Below are positions 25,979 through 34,507 of a stretch of 64,000 bases of DNA, piece by piece. Made by a program: the position numbers and the translations under genes. The stretch's first letter is position 1. Each line of letters starts with the position of its first letter. Source of the stretch: Neobacillus sp. PS3-12 (GTDB taxonomy: Bacteria; Bacillota; Bacilli; Bacillales; Cytobacillaceae); contig NZ_CP133268.1 of NCBI RefSeq assembly GCF_030915385.1, positions 3,322,001 to 3,386,000 on the forward strand, in the 5' to 3' direction. Below the pieces are notes generated by a model. It made no database searches. It saw only the letters and a list, made by a program, of their open reading frames with translations, and was not told where the DNA came from.

Positions 25979-26725
25979 ATGAGTATTGCTGCAGCTATAC
26001 TTTTTTCCACAAGGATGTTCCAAAATGTGCAAAAACAAGTGAAGGTTTCTTCTCCGGCCTTAAATACTGTTTCCTTAAATCAGCATGAAACCGCATTAGC
26101 AGAGAAACAGGGGATTATGCTAGATCATAAACTACTTAATGTTCCATTAATTGCTCAGATGTCTGCCCCTAAACTTTATAATGGGTGTGAGGTAACGAGT
26201 CTTGCCATGATTTTAAATTATAACGGGTATCTTGTAACGAAAAATGAATTAGCGGAAAAAATTAAAACAGTCCCCCTTACTTATTCTAATGGGCTAAAAG
26301 GTAACCCTAATATGGGGTTTGTTGGTGATATCGATGATGGTCCTGGTTATGCGGCTTACAATGGCCCCATTTATGATTTAGCTAAACAATATGCGGGTGA
26401 TAAGGTCGTAAATCTAACCAGCAGTACATTTATAGACTTACTAAAAACAGTAAGTAACGGCCAGCCCGTTTGGGTAATTACAACTTCCAGCTTTGCGCCT
26501 GTTTCTGATTTTGTAAAATGGCAGACACCGCAAGGTTCAGTGGATGTAACGTTCAGTGAACATAGTGTTGTCATTACGGGATATGACAGCAATTATATCT
26601 ATATTAATGATCCATACGGATTTAAGAATCGAAAAATCAATCGGGCAAATTTTGAAAGGGCTTGGGAACAACTGGGAAGCCAAGGCATTTTTATAAAGAA
26701 AACTCGCCGATTGGCGAGCCCCTAA
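25979..26725 (+). CDS. Secreted C39-like cysteine peptidase family protein
   Basis: 248 residues with the peptidase_C39_2 fold seen in B. subtilis YvpB: catalytic Cys in LYNGCEVTSLAMIL near residue 76, catalytic His in FSEHSVVITGYDSN near 200 and INDPYG near 216. The N-terminus is a signal peptide. No ribosome site precedes the ATG at 25979. A GGGGG at 25946-25950 has ideal spacing to an in-frame ATA at 25958, giving a better signal peptide (IKNILIAMSIAAAILF). The annotated start is therefore uncertain. The stop and last codons lie in the repeat element at 26703. Confidence 0.82.
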   Translation: MSIAAAILFSTRMFQNVQKQVKVSSPALNTVSLNQHETALAEKQGIMLDHKLLNVPLIAQMSAPKLYNGCEVTSLAMILNYNGYLVTKNELAEKIKTVPLTYSNGLKGNPNMGFVGDIDDGPGYAAYNGPIYDLAKQYAGDKVVNLTSSTFIDLLKTVSNGQPVWVITTSSFAPVSDFVKWQTPQGSVDVTFSEHSVVITGYDSNYIYINDPYGFKNRKINRANFERAWEQLGSQGIFIKKTRRLASP

Positions 26726-26800
26726 GGGCGAAGACAGAGGCGTAGTTGCACTTATGCGACATAGGAAAGTATAAATTTTTGATAAAAATTTATACTTTCC
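26703..26800. repeat. Structured repeat-like element with nested palindromes
   Basis: Three hairpins in a row: CTCGCCGATTGGCGAG, the short CCCCTAAGGG, and a perfect palindrome of 17-base arms (26764-26800) around GAT. The first two overlap the 3' end and TAA stop of the peptidase gene, so its last residues come from this element. The layout resembles dispersed elements that I associate with other Bacillaceae genomes; that comparison is from memory and was not searched. Confidence 0.55.
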
Positions 26801-26827
26801 TGGCTAAAAAATCAATGAAAAATGGAC

Positions 26828-26857
26828 AAAGGCAGAGGATAATCCCCTGCCTTTTTT
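26828..26857 (+). terminator. Terminator after the C39-type peptidase
   Basis: Stem GGCAGGGG-type (AAAGGCAG with a bulge, CCCCTGCCTTT) followed by six T. It is likely the real transcript end of the peptidase gene. Confidence 0.75.
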
Positions 26858-26917
26858 GCTTTTCTTTTGTATTCGTAAGTAAAAAATATTTATATTTAAA
26901 GTTAAAGTATTCTGTAC

Positions 26918-27030
26918 AATAACTGCTGCCGCGGTTTTAAATTCCACCCGGTGGTTTTTAACCTAAACGATGTAAGCCCTACCTCTCTTACATCCTTACG
27001 GCTCCGAAGCCGATCCAGTGTGAATAAGTC
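26918..27030. other. Unexplained GC-richer structured intergenic segment
   Basis: Within the 440-base gap before 27164. It contains ACCCGGTGGTTTTTAACC-like complementary stretches, GATGTAAG...CTTACATC and CGGCTCCGAAGCCG hairpins, in otherwise AT-rich flanks. A 66-codon frame across it (26951-27151) has no ribosome site or family. It could be a structured RNA or a mobile-element remnant; I cannot tell which. Confidence 0.35.
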
Positions 27031-27163
27031 ATTCTTAACAACAAAAGTAGAATGCCAGTTCATTTTTTACATTACGGTAGTCTGTTATTCAAAAGATGTA
27101 TTTGAAAGCACAATAACTAATGATATATTAGTTAACTTTATTTGTCAATAAAAATAAGTCTGT

Positions 27164-28579
27164 TTATTCCTCACGAATTTTTCGCATTCCAATCATCTGT
27201 CGAGGCTGCCTAAAAATTAATCGTTGACTAATGATAATCAAGACAATAAATCCTAGACTAATGATCACTCCCATTCTTTGTGTGGGATGCAAAAGTCCGC
27301 CAGATACTGTTATGAGAATTAAAGCTATACCAATATAAGAGGTAATCGGATATCCCGCCATGTGAAACAAGTTATCTTGCTTTGAATGTCTTCTAAGCTT
27401 GACTTGAGAAGAAAGGATAATAATCCAATTAAGAATTAACATAACACCAGCTGACGTAGTTACATATTCATAAATCGTACCTGGCAATACATAAGAAAAG
27501 ATGAGAAATGCTCCAAGGGCCAGGCCGGTAAGCAAAAGTGCTTTTATAGGTGTGCCTTTTTGGTTCTTTTCAGCAAAAAATTTTGGAGCGTCACCGTCTT
27601 CAGCTAAGGAAAGCAGGATATTTGTTACTGAAAAAAGAGCCCCAACCATGGTCGAAAATGCTGCACTGATAATAATGATGTTAAAAATGGAATCCATGTA
27701 AGGGATATTAAAGACGGATAATGCCGTAACAAACGGACTCTTAGAAGCATCTATTTTTGTCCAGGATACCATGGTTAAAACTAGCAGAATTGATAGGATA
27801 TAAACAGCAACAAGGGCGAAAAGCATACCTATGCCGGCTTTTGGAACATCATCCTTGTTTTTCAATTCGGAGGAAGCAATCCCAATTACTTCAATACCTC
27901 CAAAAGAGAAGAAGACAAAGATGAGTGCTGACCACATTCCTGTAATTCCATTTGGCGCAAAGTTATGGAAGGCATTTTTTTCAGACAATGAGACAGCATG
28001 TGGTGAAATGATATGGAAAAATAAAAGGGCCCCAAAGACGATAAAAACGATTAATGTTGTGAGTTTAACAATTGCAAAGAGTGATTCAATTTTACCGAAA
28101 TTTTTTACACCTAAAAGATTTATTCCAAAAGCGACCGCTGCATATAAAACTGAAAAAAGCCAAAGTGGAACATGCGGGAACCAAAACTTAGTGAAAGTCG
28201 CAAGAGCCACAACCTCGCTGGACATAATTAAGACTCCTGCCAGCCAATACATCCAGCCTGAAAGAAATCCCATTCTATTCCCAAATGCCTTTCTAGCGTA
28301 GGTTCGAAATGAACCTGGGGCGGGGTCACGGACCGTCATCTCAGCCAAGGCACTAAAGACAAAGAAAGCAGTGATTCCAGCGACTAAATAATTGATCAGA
28401 ATGGCTGGCCCGGCGGTTTGAATTGAAAGACTTGTTCCTAAAAAAAATCCTGCACCAATAATAGAACCAATTCCTATTAGTGAAAGCTGCCACCAAGAAA
28501 GTCCTGGTGATTTTCCTTGTACGCGGTTCTCGGCTTTTTTATAGCGGACTTTCTGCTTAACAACATGGTCGTTTGTCAT
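27164..28579 (-). CDS. Amino acid permease (APC superfamily)
   Basis: 471 residues, about 12 hydrophobic helices. The N-terminal APC motif LSLIGIGSIIGAGFFLGTSL, the AEMTVRDPAPGSFRTYARKAFG loop and FVFFSFGGIEVIGIASSE are typical of the AAT/amino-acid transporter family (YvbW/AapA-like). The substrate is not assignable. GAAAGGAG precedes the ATG. It is transcribed away from a second APC permease at 28921. Confidence 0.87.
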   Translation of the reverse strand: MTNDHVVKQKVRYKKAENRVQGKSPGLSWWQLSLIGIGSIIGAGFFLGTSLSIQTAGPAILINYLVAGITAFFVFSALAEMTVRDPAPGSFRTYARKAFGNRMGFLSGWMYWLAGVLIMSSEVVALATFTKFWFPHVPLWLFSVLYAAVAFGINLLGVKNFGKIESLFAIVKLTTLIVFIVFGALLFFHIISPHAVSLSEKNAFHNFAPNGITGMWSALIFVFFSFGGIEVIGIASSELKNKDDVPKAGIGMLFALVAVYILSILLVLTMVSWTKIDASKSPFVTALSVFNIPYMDSIFNIIIISAAFSTMVGALFSVTNILLSLAEDGDAPKFFAEKNQKGTPIKALLLTGLALGAFLIFSYVLPGTIYEYVTTSAGVMLILNWIIILSSQVKLRRHSKQDNLFHMAGYPITSYIGIALILITVSGGLLHPTQRMGVIISLGFIVLIIISQRLIFRQPRQMIGMRKIREE

Positions 28580-28920
28580 AACAAATCTGCTCCTTTCGAG
28601 AGGCTTTCAATTATGTTTCCCTATATTCAATTTTGCACACTGAATTTTAAATAAAATGGACGATAATTGAAAAGGTTAATATTAATAATATTTAAGTTAT
28701 ATGGAGATAGTAAATTCATCTATCTGTAAATTGTCAAAAATATGGTTGTTATTTACTTGGGACTTATTTCAAATAAATTTATTTTTCGAAAATATTGCTT
28801 TTTTGAAAAAATAATTATATTATTTCAATATGCAATCATTCGACATTTTTCAAATTAATCGTTCGATTATTTTTGTCAGAATATTTCGAAAACAGCACAC
28901 AACTCATGGAGGTTGATTTC
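28580..28920. promoter_or_regulatory. AT-rich divergent regulatory region between two amino acid permeases
   Basis: 341 bases without a gene. Several GAAAAT-type palindromic stretches occur (TTTTTCGAAAATATT near 28781, AATATTTCGAAAAC near 28882) that loosely resemble CodY boxes, which often control such permeases. None matches the full consensus well. No riboswitch or strong sigma-A promoter was recognised. Confidence 0.35.
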
Positions 28921-30336
28921 ATGAATTTATTTAGGAAAAAGTCTTTACAAGAATTAATTTCAGAAACGGAAAATAAAGGGGTCACCTTAAAAAAGGAATT
29001 AGGTGCCTTTGATTTATCTATGCTTGGTATTGGTGCAATTATCGGTACGGGGATTTTCGTTCTTACAGGGGTAGCTGCAGCGGAGCATGCAGGACCAGCA
29101 CTTATTCTTTCATTTATTTTATCAGGATTAGCTTGTGTATTTGCAGCTCTTTGTTACGCAGAATTTGCCTCAGCTGCGCCTGTATCAGGCAGTGCTTATA
29201 CGTATAGCTATGCAACCTTTGGAGAATTAATTGCTTGGATACTAGGGTGGGATTTAATTCTTGAGTACGGACTAGCTTCATCAGCAGTTGCAAGTGGATG
29301 GTCCGGATATTTTCAAGGCCTACTTGCAGGTTTTGGGATCCATTTTCCAAAAGCTATTACTAGCGCATACGATCCGGCCCATGGAACGTTCGTCGATGTA
29401 CCAGCAATCTTAATTACCCTAATTATTACATTCCTTTTAACACAAGGCGTTAAAAAATCAGCTCGCTTTAACTCAACGGTTGTAATGATTAAACTGGCTG
29501 TAGTTGTTTTATTTATTGCGGTGGGTGCTTGGTATGTGAAGCCGGCAAACTGGACTCCGTTTATGCCATTTGGATTTTCTGGTGTAGCAACTGGTGCGGC
29601 AACTGTGTTCTTTGCTTATATTGGGTTTGATGCTGTTTCGACTGCCGCCGAGGAAGTGAAAAATCCACAGAAGAATATGCCTATAGGGATCATTGCATCT
29701 TTGCTTGTTTGTACCGTTCTTTATATCATTGTCTCAGGAATTTTAACGGGAATTGTACCTTACACACATTTAGATGTTAAAAATCCGGTTGCTTTTGCTC
29801 TTAATTATATTCATCAGGATTGGGCAGCAGGCTTTATCTCTATTGGTGCAATTTGCGGGATTACAACGGTATTACTTGTTATGATCTATGGACAAACTCG
29901 TTTGTTCTATGCAATCAGCCGTGATGGATTATTGCCAAAGGTATTTTCAAGTGTGGATAAAAAGAAACAAATTCCAATGGTAAATACATGGATTACATGT
30001 GTGCTTGTTTCCATTTTTTCTGGACTTGTTCCACTTGGCAGATTGGCTGAACTAACAAACATTGGAACGTTATTTGCTTTCATGACAGTTTCAACAGGGA
30101 TTTTGTATCTTCGAAAAACAAAAGGGGTTCCAACTGGTGGCTTCCGTGTTCCCTTTGTTCCGTGGATCCCAATTCTTGCTTTCATATTCTGCGGATACTT
30201 AGCATTACAATTACCTGCAATAACTTGGATAAGTTTCGTTGTATGGTTAGTAATCGGCTTATTCGTTTACTTTGGATATGGAGTGAAACACTCTACACTA
30301 AATGAAAAGAATGAAAACCTAAAGAAAATAGTATAA
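28921..30336 (+). CDS. yfnA: Amino acid permease, YfnA-like cationic amino acid transporter family
   Basis: 471 residues, 12 helices. The start GAFDLSMLGIGAIIGTGIFVLTG, CYAEFASAAPVSGSAYTY, FFAYIGFDAVSTAAEEVKNPQKNMP and FYAISRDGLLPKVF are signatures of the CAT/YfnA/YhdG type of APC transporters. It imports amino acids across the membrane. GGAGG at 28908-28912 points to the ATG at 28921; the frame continues to 28873 without support. A strong terminator follows. Confidence 0.9.
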   Translation: MNLFRKKSLQELISETENKGVTLKKELGAFDLSMLGIGAIIGTGIFVLTGVAAAEHAGPALILSFILSGLACVFAALCYAEFASAAPVSGSAYTYSYATFGELIAWILGWDLILEYGLASSAVASGWSGYFQGLLAGFGIHFPKAITSAYDPAHGTFVDVPAILITLIITFLLTQGVKKSARFNSTVVMIKLAVVVLFIAVGAWYVKPANWTPFMPFGFSGVATGAATVFFAYIGFDAVSTAAEEVKNPQKNMPIGIIASLLVCTVLYIIVSGILTGIVPYTHLDVKNPVAFALNYIHQDWAAGFISIGAICGITTVLLVMIYGQTRLFYAISRDGLLPKVFSSVDKKKQIPMVNTWITCVLVSIFSGLVPLGRLAELTNIGTLFAFMTVSTGILYLRKTKGVPTGGFRVPFVPWIPILAFIFCGYLALQLPAITWISFVVWLVIGLFVYFGYGVKHSTLNEKNENLKKIV

Positions 30337-30343
30337 AAACAGC

Positions 30344-30376
30344 AAAATACGCTTGGAAACCCAAGCGTATTTTTTT
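30344..30376. terminator. Terminator after the YfnA-like permease
   Basis: Arms AAAATACGCTTGG and CCAAGCGTATTTT with a four-base loop and extra T tail; it can also act for the convergent kinase gene. Confidence 0.88.
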
Positions 30377-30409
30377 AATTCACGAATGCAATGGATACCT
30401 TATTCATTG

Positions 30410-31774
30410 TTAATGAAGTGGAAGGAATAATTCGACTTTTGTTCCTGAACCTTCTTTACTCGAAATTTTAATTTCTCCTTTGTGTAACTTTACAATACTT
30501 TTAGCAATGTGCAGTCCTAAGCCTGAGCCTCCAGTTTCTCTGCTCCGTGCTTTGTCCACTCGGTAAAACCGTTCGAAAATATTATTGATCTCATCAGAGG
30601 GGATTCCTATCCCATAGTCTCTTACCTGTACGATGGCATATTGTTCGTTCTTTTCTATAAATACATCAATTTTATCCTTGCTATATTTCATTGCATTATC
30701 AAGTAAAATAATAATGACCTGTTTAATTTTTAATTCGTCTGCATGGATTACGATAGGGTATTTTTCATAATGTAAGGTTATTTCTCGATGATAGGCATCT
30801 TTTAGTTGTTTAAAAATACCTTTGCATAAAGACACCAAATCCAGTTTATTGATTTCCAGAACATTCTCTTTTTCCAAGTTGGCGATATCCAGAAAAGTTT
30901 CAGTCATTTTTTGGATTCGAGTTGCCTCTGAATGAATGGCTTCGATTGCTTCGTCAGCCATTTGTTTATCTTGTAATCCATGCCTTCTGAGAAAATTTGC
31001 ATAGCTTTTAATGACTGTTAAAGGCGTTTTTAATTCATGGGATGCATCGGAAACAAACTGCTTTTGTTTTTCCATACTTTCTTGGAGGCGGTGAATCATT
31101 CGATTAAACGTTTTTGCCAATGTCTGTAGTTCATCTTTCGTCTTGTTTTGAATGGTGATGGTCTTGGGAACACCGCTTTTTTCAATTTCCTCCATGGTTT
31201 TGATCATACTTGAAATCGGCCTCATAATTATATTAGCCAGCCATCTTCCTCCAAGTAAAGATAACAAGGCTGCTAATATCGTGGAAAATCCCAATATCGC
31301 TCGAAGAATCTCTTTTCTTGTTTCGAGCCCGATTAATTGTTCTCCAATTTCCAAGCTTTCATTGACACTTGTCCCACTATTTATTGGCACACGAACAATC
31401 AATACTTCCTCTTCGCCATTTTTCAGTGATAACAAATGTGTCTGAGCTTGCTTTGTTTCAACGTATTTTCCTTTTATTTTTTTGGATAGTAAGGAATCAT
31501 TTGTTGCTTCATGTGTGACCTTGTTTTGCGGCTGCAAAATTCTGATATAAGAATGGGCAGTTAAATAATCTTTTAATTCCCTATTGATATTACTATTAGA
31601 AGGAGAAAGTGACTGAATGTCTTTTATAATATCTCCAGCTTTTTGATATTGTAAATCCTCTTCCATATTCACTGTTGACTTCATAAATAAAAAGTAGACA
31701 ACCATATTAATGAGTATCATAATGCACAACATCCATGCAGTTGTTAAAAGATTAATTTTTGTTGTGATCCTCAT
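30410..31774 (-). CDS. Two-component sensor histidine kinase (YkoH-like)
   Basis: 454 residues: helix at 13-32, extracytoplasmic sensor segment (about 33-160), second helix near 165-190, HAMP domain (to about 235), HisKA with ASHELKTPLTVIKSYANF (phosphorylated His near 250) and HATPase with DNAMKYS, VRDYGIGI, RFYRVDKARS and GGSGLGLHIAKSI. All ATP-binding boxes are present. It overlaps its response regulator gene by 23 bases. B. subtilis YkoH has the same length. The signal is unknown. Confidence 0.9.
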   Translation of the reverse strand: MRITTKINLLTTAWMLCIMILINMVVYFLFMKSTVNMEEDLQYQKAGDIIKDIQSLSPSNSNINRELKDYLTAHSYIRILQPQNKVTHEATNDSLLSKKIKGKYVETKQAQTHLLSLKNGEEEVLIVRVPINSGTSVNESLEIGEQLIGLETRKEILRAILGFSTILAALLSLLGGRWLANIIMRPISSMIKTMEEIEKSGVPKTITIQNKTKDELQTLAKTFNRMIHRLQESMEKQKQFVSDASHELKTPLTVIKSYANFLRRHGLQDKQMADEAIEAIHSEATRIQKMTETFLDIANLEKENVLEINKLDLVSLCKGIFKQLKDAYHREITLHYEKYPIVIHADELKIKQVIIILLDNAMKYSKDKIDVFIEKNEQYAIVQVRDYGIGIPSDEINNIFERFYRVDKARSRETGGSGLGLHIAKSIVKLHKGEIKISSKEGSGTKVELFLPLH

Positions 31775-32459
31775 CTGTTTTCTCCTTTATGGTATACCCA
31801 ACACCTCGTACGGTAGTAATTAATGGGGAAGAAAATCCTTCATCAATTTTTTTTCTTAGATGTGTTACCGTAACATCAATTATGTTGGTTTCACCTTCGT
31901 AATCAAATCCCCATACATTCTGCAGAATGTTATCTCGTGTTACTACCTTATTTTTATTCACTACTAAATAAACAAGAAAATCATATTCCTTGGGGGTTAA
32001 AGAAATGGTTTTTCCCGACCTCTTTACTTCCCTGGCGTCCTTATCAATGATTAAATCCTCAACCTTTAGGAAAGGCTGTTTTTCTTTTGATATCGGAGAG
32101 GTACGTAAACAAGCACGAATCCGCGCTAATAGCTCTTCAATTTCAAACGGTTTTGTCACATAATCATTTGCCCCATGATCCAAGCCTGAAACTTTGTCCC
32201 ATGTCGTGTTTCGAGCTGTTAAAAGAATAACAGGGGTGCTCTTGTTTTCCTTTCTTAATCTTCTTAATACTTCAATTCCGCTTAATCCAGGCAGCATTAC
32301 ATCCAATAAAATCAAGTCCATTTCGGTTTGTAAGGCGGTATCTAATCCAGTTTTTCCGTTATGTTCGACTGTTACCTGGTAACCTTCAAATTCCAATTCC
32401 ATTTGTAAGACACGTGCAATTTTCGTTTCATCTTCTATTACAAGAATATTTGTTTTCAC
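31752..32459 (-). CDS. OmpR-family response regulator (YkoG-like)
   Basis: 235 residues. Receiver domain with phospho-acceptor Asp in DLILLDVMLPG near residue 53, conserved TARN and K in VTKPFEIEEL. Winged-helix C-terminal domain with LTPKEYDFLVYLVVN and ITTVRGVGYTIKE. It controls genes in partnership with the kinase that follows. The start is a GTG with AGGTGAAGGG upstream. Confidence 0.92.
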   Translation of the reverse strand: MKTNILVIEDETKIARVLQMELEFEGYQVTVEHNGKTGLDTALQTEMDLILLDVMLPGLSGIEVLRRLRKENKSTPVILLTARNTTWDKVSGLDHGANDYVTKPFEIEELLARIRACLRTSPISKEKQPFLKVEDLIIDKDAREVKRSGKTISLTPKEYDFLVYLVVNKNKVVTRDNILQNVWGFDYEGETNIIDVTVTHLRKKIDEGFSSPLITTVRGVGYTIKEKTDEDHNKN

Positions 32460-32777
32460 TTTCCCTTCACCTCTCCACTCTAAAGATATTTACGTACATA
32501 ATTAAATTGAAATCAATGCCGTTCATAGAGTTAATCTCCCAGGAAAAACCTTTCTATCCACAATGTAGCACTATTTAAAAATAATTTCTCATCTTAATGA
32601 TTTTTTAATCTTCTATTAAGAGAACGAAAAGGTTCATTTTATATACTTACTTTGCCCACTTTTGGGTGCAGTAATATTTAGCCATATTGAAGATAGAATC
32701 CAATCAGCTGCCAAAGGATTTGGATTTTGTATTTTGAAAAATAGAAGAAAAATGACGAAAGAAAATGAGGGGATTGA
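32460..32777. promoter_or_regulatory. Divergent promoter region between ykoG-like and bcrC-like genes
   Basis: 318 bases without a gene. Notable are an inverted repeat CTTAAT...ATTAAG (about 32595-32622) and GAAC-GAAAAG-GTTC (32624-32637). bcrC of B. subtilis is driven by ECF sigma factors (TGAAAC and CGTC elements); only a weak TGAAAA/CGAA pair is seen near 32738, so no such promoter is claimed. Confidence 0.3.
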
Positions 32778-33356
32778 ATGAATTATCAATTATTTCAAGC
32801 TATCAACCAACATGCTGGCCACCAGCCTTTTTTAGATGGATTGATGGTGTTTGTTACCCAATATGCATTGGTTCTATATGCACTAGTTTTGCTTTTGGTA
32901 TGGATTTTAGGAAAAGAAAAATTTAAATATACGGTGGTGTATGCTGTCATTACTGGTGGAATTGGGTTGGTTATTAATGTGATCTTAGGTCATATTTATT
33001 ACGAACCTCGTCCATTTGTAACACACCATGTTCATTTATTGATTCAGCATGCTAAAGATTCAGCGTTTCCAAGCGATCATACAACTGGTGCATTTTCATT
33101 AGCACTTGCTGTACTGTATCGCCATCGCAAAATTGGCCTCGGAATGCTGTTACTTGCTATCTTGACTGGGATTTCGCGTGTTTATGTTGGGCACCATTAT
33201 CCTTTTGATGTGCTTGCAAGTATTGTGGTATCACTAATTACGAGCGCACTAATATATAAATTTAAATCGGTATTTGAACCAATTGGTCGAATGATCATCA
33301 ATATTTACAACAAGATTCCATTGGTTCCCAAAAATGAACAAAGCCTTTCAAAGTAA
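32778..33356 (+). CDS. bcrC: Undecaprenyl-diphosphatase, PAP2 family (BcrC-like)
   Basis: 192 residues, five to six hydrophobic helices with the PAP2 phosphatase motifs: YEPRPF, FPSDHTTGAFS (catalytic His) and SRVYVGHHYPFDVLAS. BcrC recycles undecaprenyl pyrophosphate for cell-wall synthesis and confers bacitracin resistance. The length agrees with B. subtilis BcrC (193). A GAGGGG site precedes the ATG. Other PAP2 phosphatases remain possible. Confidence 0.85.
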   Translation: MNYQLFQAINQHAGHQPFLDGLMVFVTQYALVLYALVLLLVWILGKEKFKYTVVYAVITGGIGLVINVILGHIYYEPRPFVTHHVHLLIQHAKDSAFPSDHTTGAFSLALAVLYRHRKIGLGMLLLAILTGISRVYVGHHYPFDVLASIVVSLITSALIYKFKSVFEPIGRMIINIYNKIPLVPKNEQSLSK

Positions 33357-33365
33357 TACAGTATA

Positions 33366-33396
33366 AAACATTGGATCTATGTCGATGTTTTTTATT
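33366..33396 (+). terminator. Weak terminator after bcrC-like gene
   Basis: Imperfect stem AACAT...ATGTT followed by TTTTTTATTT. Confidence 0.45.
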
Positions 33397-33616
33397 TATG
33401 TCTAATTTGAAAGAAACGGCAAGATATATTTCCTAATCTTTGTTTTTCGATAGTAGATTTGCTCATAATTACTCAATAAAACAGAAGAACTAGCACATTT
33501 CATAAGAAAGTGACGATGAAAAGTCTTCATACTCACACAGGAAAGTAAAGAGATATATTGAATTATTTCCCTACAAGGAAAATAACCTTGGAGAAAATCG
33601 GAAAGGTTGTGAGTTT

Positions 33617-34321
33617 ATGAGACTTCTGGATCTGCAGCCTAAGAGAAACTTCAGCTACATCTTCGTTCAATTTCCGGGAATGAAAATGAATGTCCCCATG
33701 CTTTCCAAAGAAGAGGGAAAGGTGGTGAATGAAGATGTTGCTTTATGTGTCCAATTAAACAAGAAAGATAAGGTTACGGATGTGTTCCTTGTACGTACAC
33801 AAGGTATCAAACCTTTTGACTTCACAGATGAAGGGATTGGAGCAAAGGCATTTTACCGGATCATTAAGAAAAAAGAAGCCTCGCAAGACTCATCCACGAA
33901 CGAATCCGAGGATTTCGTCACGTATGTAACAAGTAAAGTGGCGATTAAACAAAAGAAAACCGAAACAGGGTATACCTTCGTCTTAGTGTTAAATGACCGT
34001 GAAATCGGAATAATCGCTACGATTGAAGAAGAGGTCCAAAGAATGGAAAAAGGACTTTTGCGGCACCAAGAGGAAGGTAAAGCGGTTGTCGCAGTTAAAA
34101 AGAATAATAGGGAATTTATGGATGTATTCAGAAGGAGGGCCAAAAAGAGGAGATTCTCTGGAGGCCATGTCTTTCAGGATGATGAGGTTTTTGAGCTAAT
34201 CCGAATACGTTTGGAGGAAGTTAAAAGAAAAGTTGCACTGTTTTCTCCTGCGAAATTAGATTTTATCGGTCCAGGTGATCAGAACCAAACCATTTTCATC
34301 ATGAGGGGAGGGGGCTTTTAA
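33617..34321 (+). CDS. Hypothetical protein, 234 residues
   Basis: I do not recognise this family. There is an in-frame ATG at 33617 with GAAAGG upstream. The protein is hydrophilic, has no signal peptide or membrane helix, and alternates lysine-rich and glutamate-rich segments. Visible landmarks are LLDLQPKRNFSYIFVQFPG near the N-terminus, FDFTDEGIGAKAFYRII, LNDREIGIIATIEEE and a basic cluster FRRRAKKRRFSGG. The basic C-terminal half could bind nucleic acid, but that is a guess. It is monocistronic, bounded by terminators on both sides. Confidence 0.6.
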   Translation: MRLLDLQPKRNFSYIFVQFPGMKMNVPMLSKEEGKVVNEDVALCVQLNKKDKVTDVFLVRTQGIKPFDFTDEGIGAKAFYRIIKKKEASQDSSTNESEDFVTYVTSKVAIKQKKTETGYTFVLVLNDREIGIIATIEEEVQRMEKGLLRHQEEGKAVVAVKKNNREFMDVFRRRAKKRRFSGGHVFQDDEVFELIRIRLEEVKRKVALFSPAKLDFIGPGDQNQTIFIMRGGGF

Positions 34322-34395
34322 AGATACTACAATTTCATATAAGTAAATTTATCGAATCAAAGGATGAAACTTCTGAATTTGAATAATTTACTAAA

Positions 34396-34428
34396 ATGGG
34401 CTTAACCATAGAGTAAGCCCTATTTTTA
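34396..34428 (+). terminator. Terminator after the 234-residue hypothetical gene
   Basis: Arms GGGCTTA and TAAGCCC with a nine-base loop, then TATTTTT. Confidence 0.75.
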
Positions 34429-34507
34429 CATTCATTTTTATGCGTAAAATGTCGAATATCATCGAGTTTACATATTTAATATAAATTAGTTGCTTTAAAG
34501 GTGGTAG

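Noticed and set aside
26951..27151. 66-codon plus-strand frame
   Set aside because: No ribosome site, no family and it spans the structured intergenic segment; treated as non-coding.
32738..32765. ECF sigma promoter of bcrC
   Set aside because: A TGAAAA/CGAA pair was seen, but the -10 element and spacing do not match TGAAAC-N16-CGTC.
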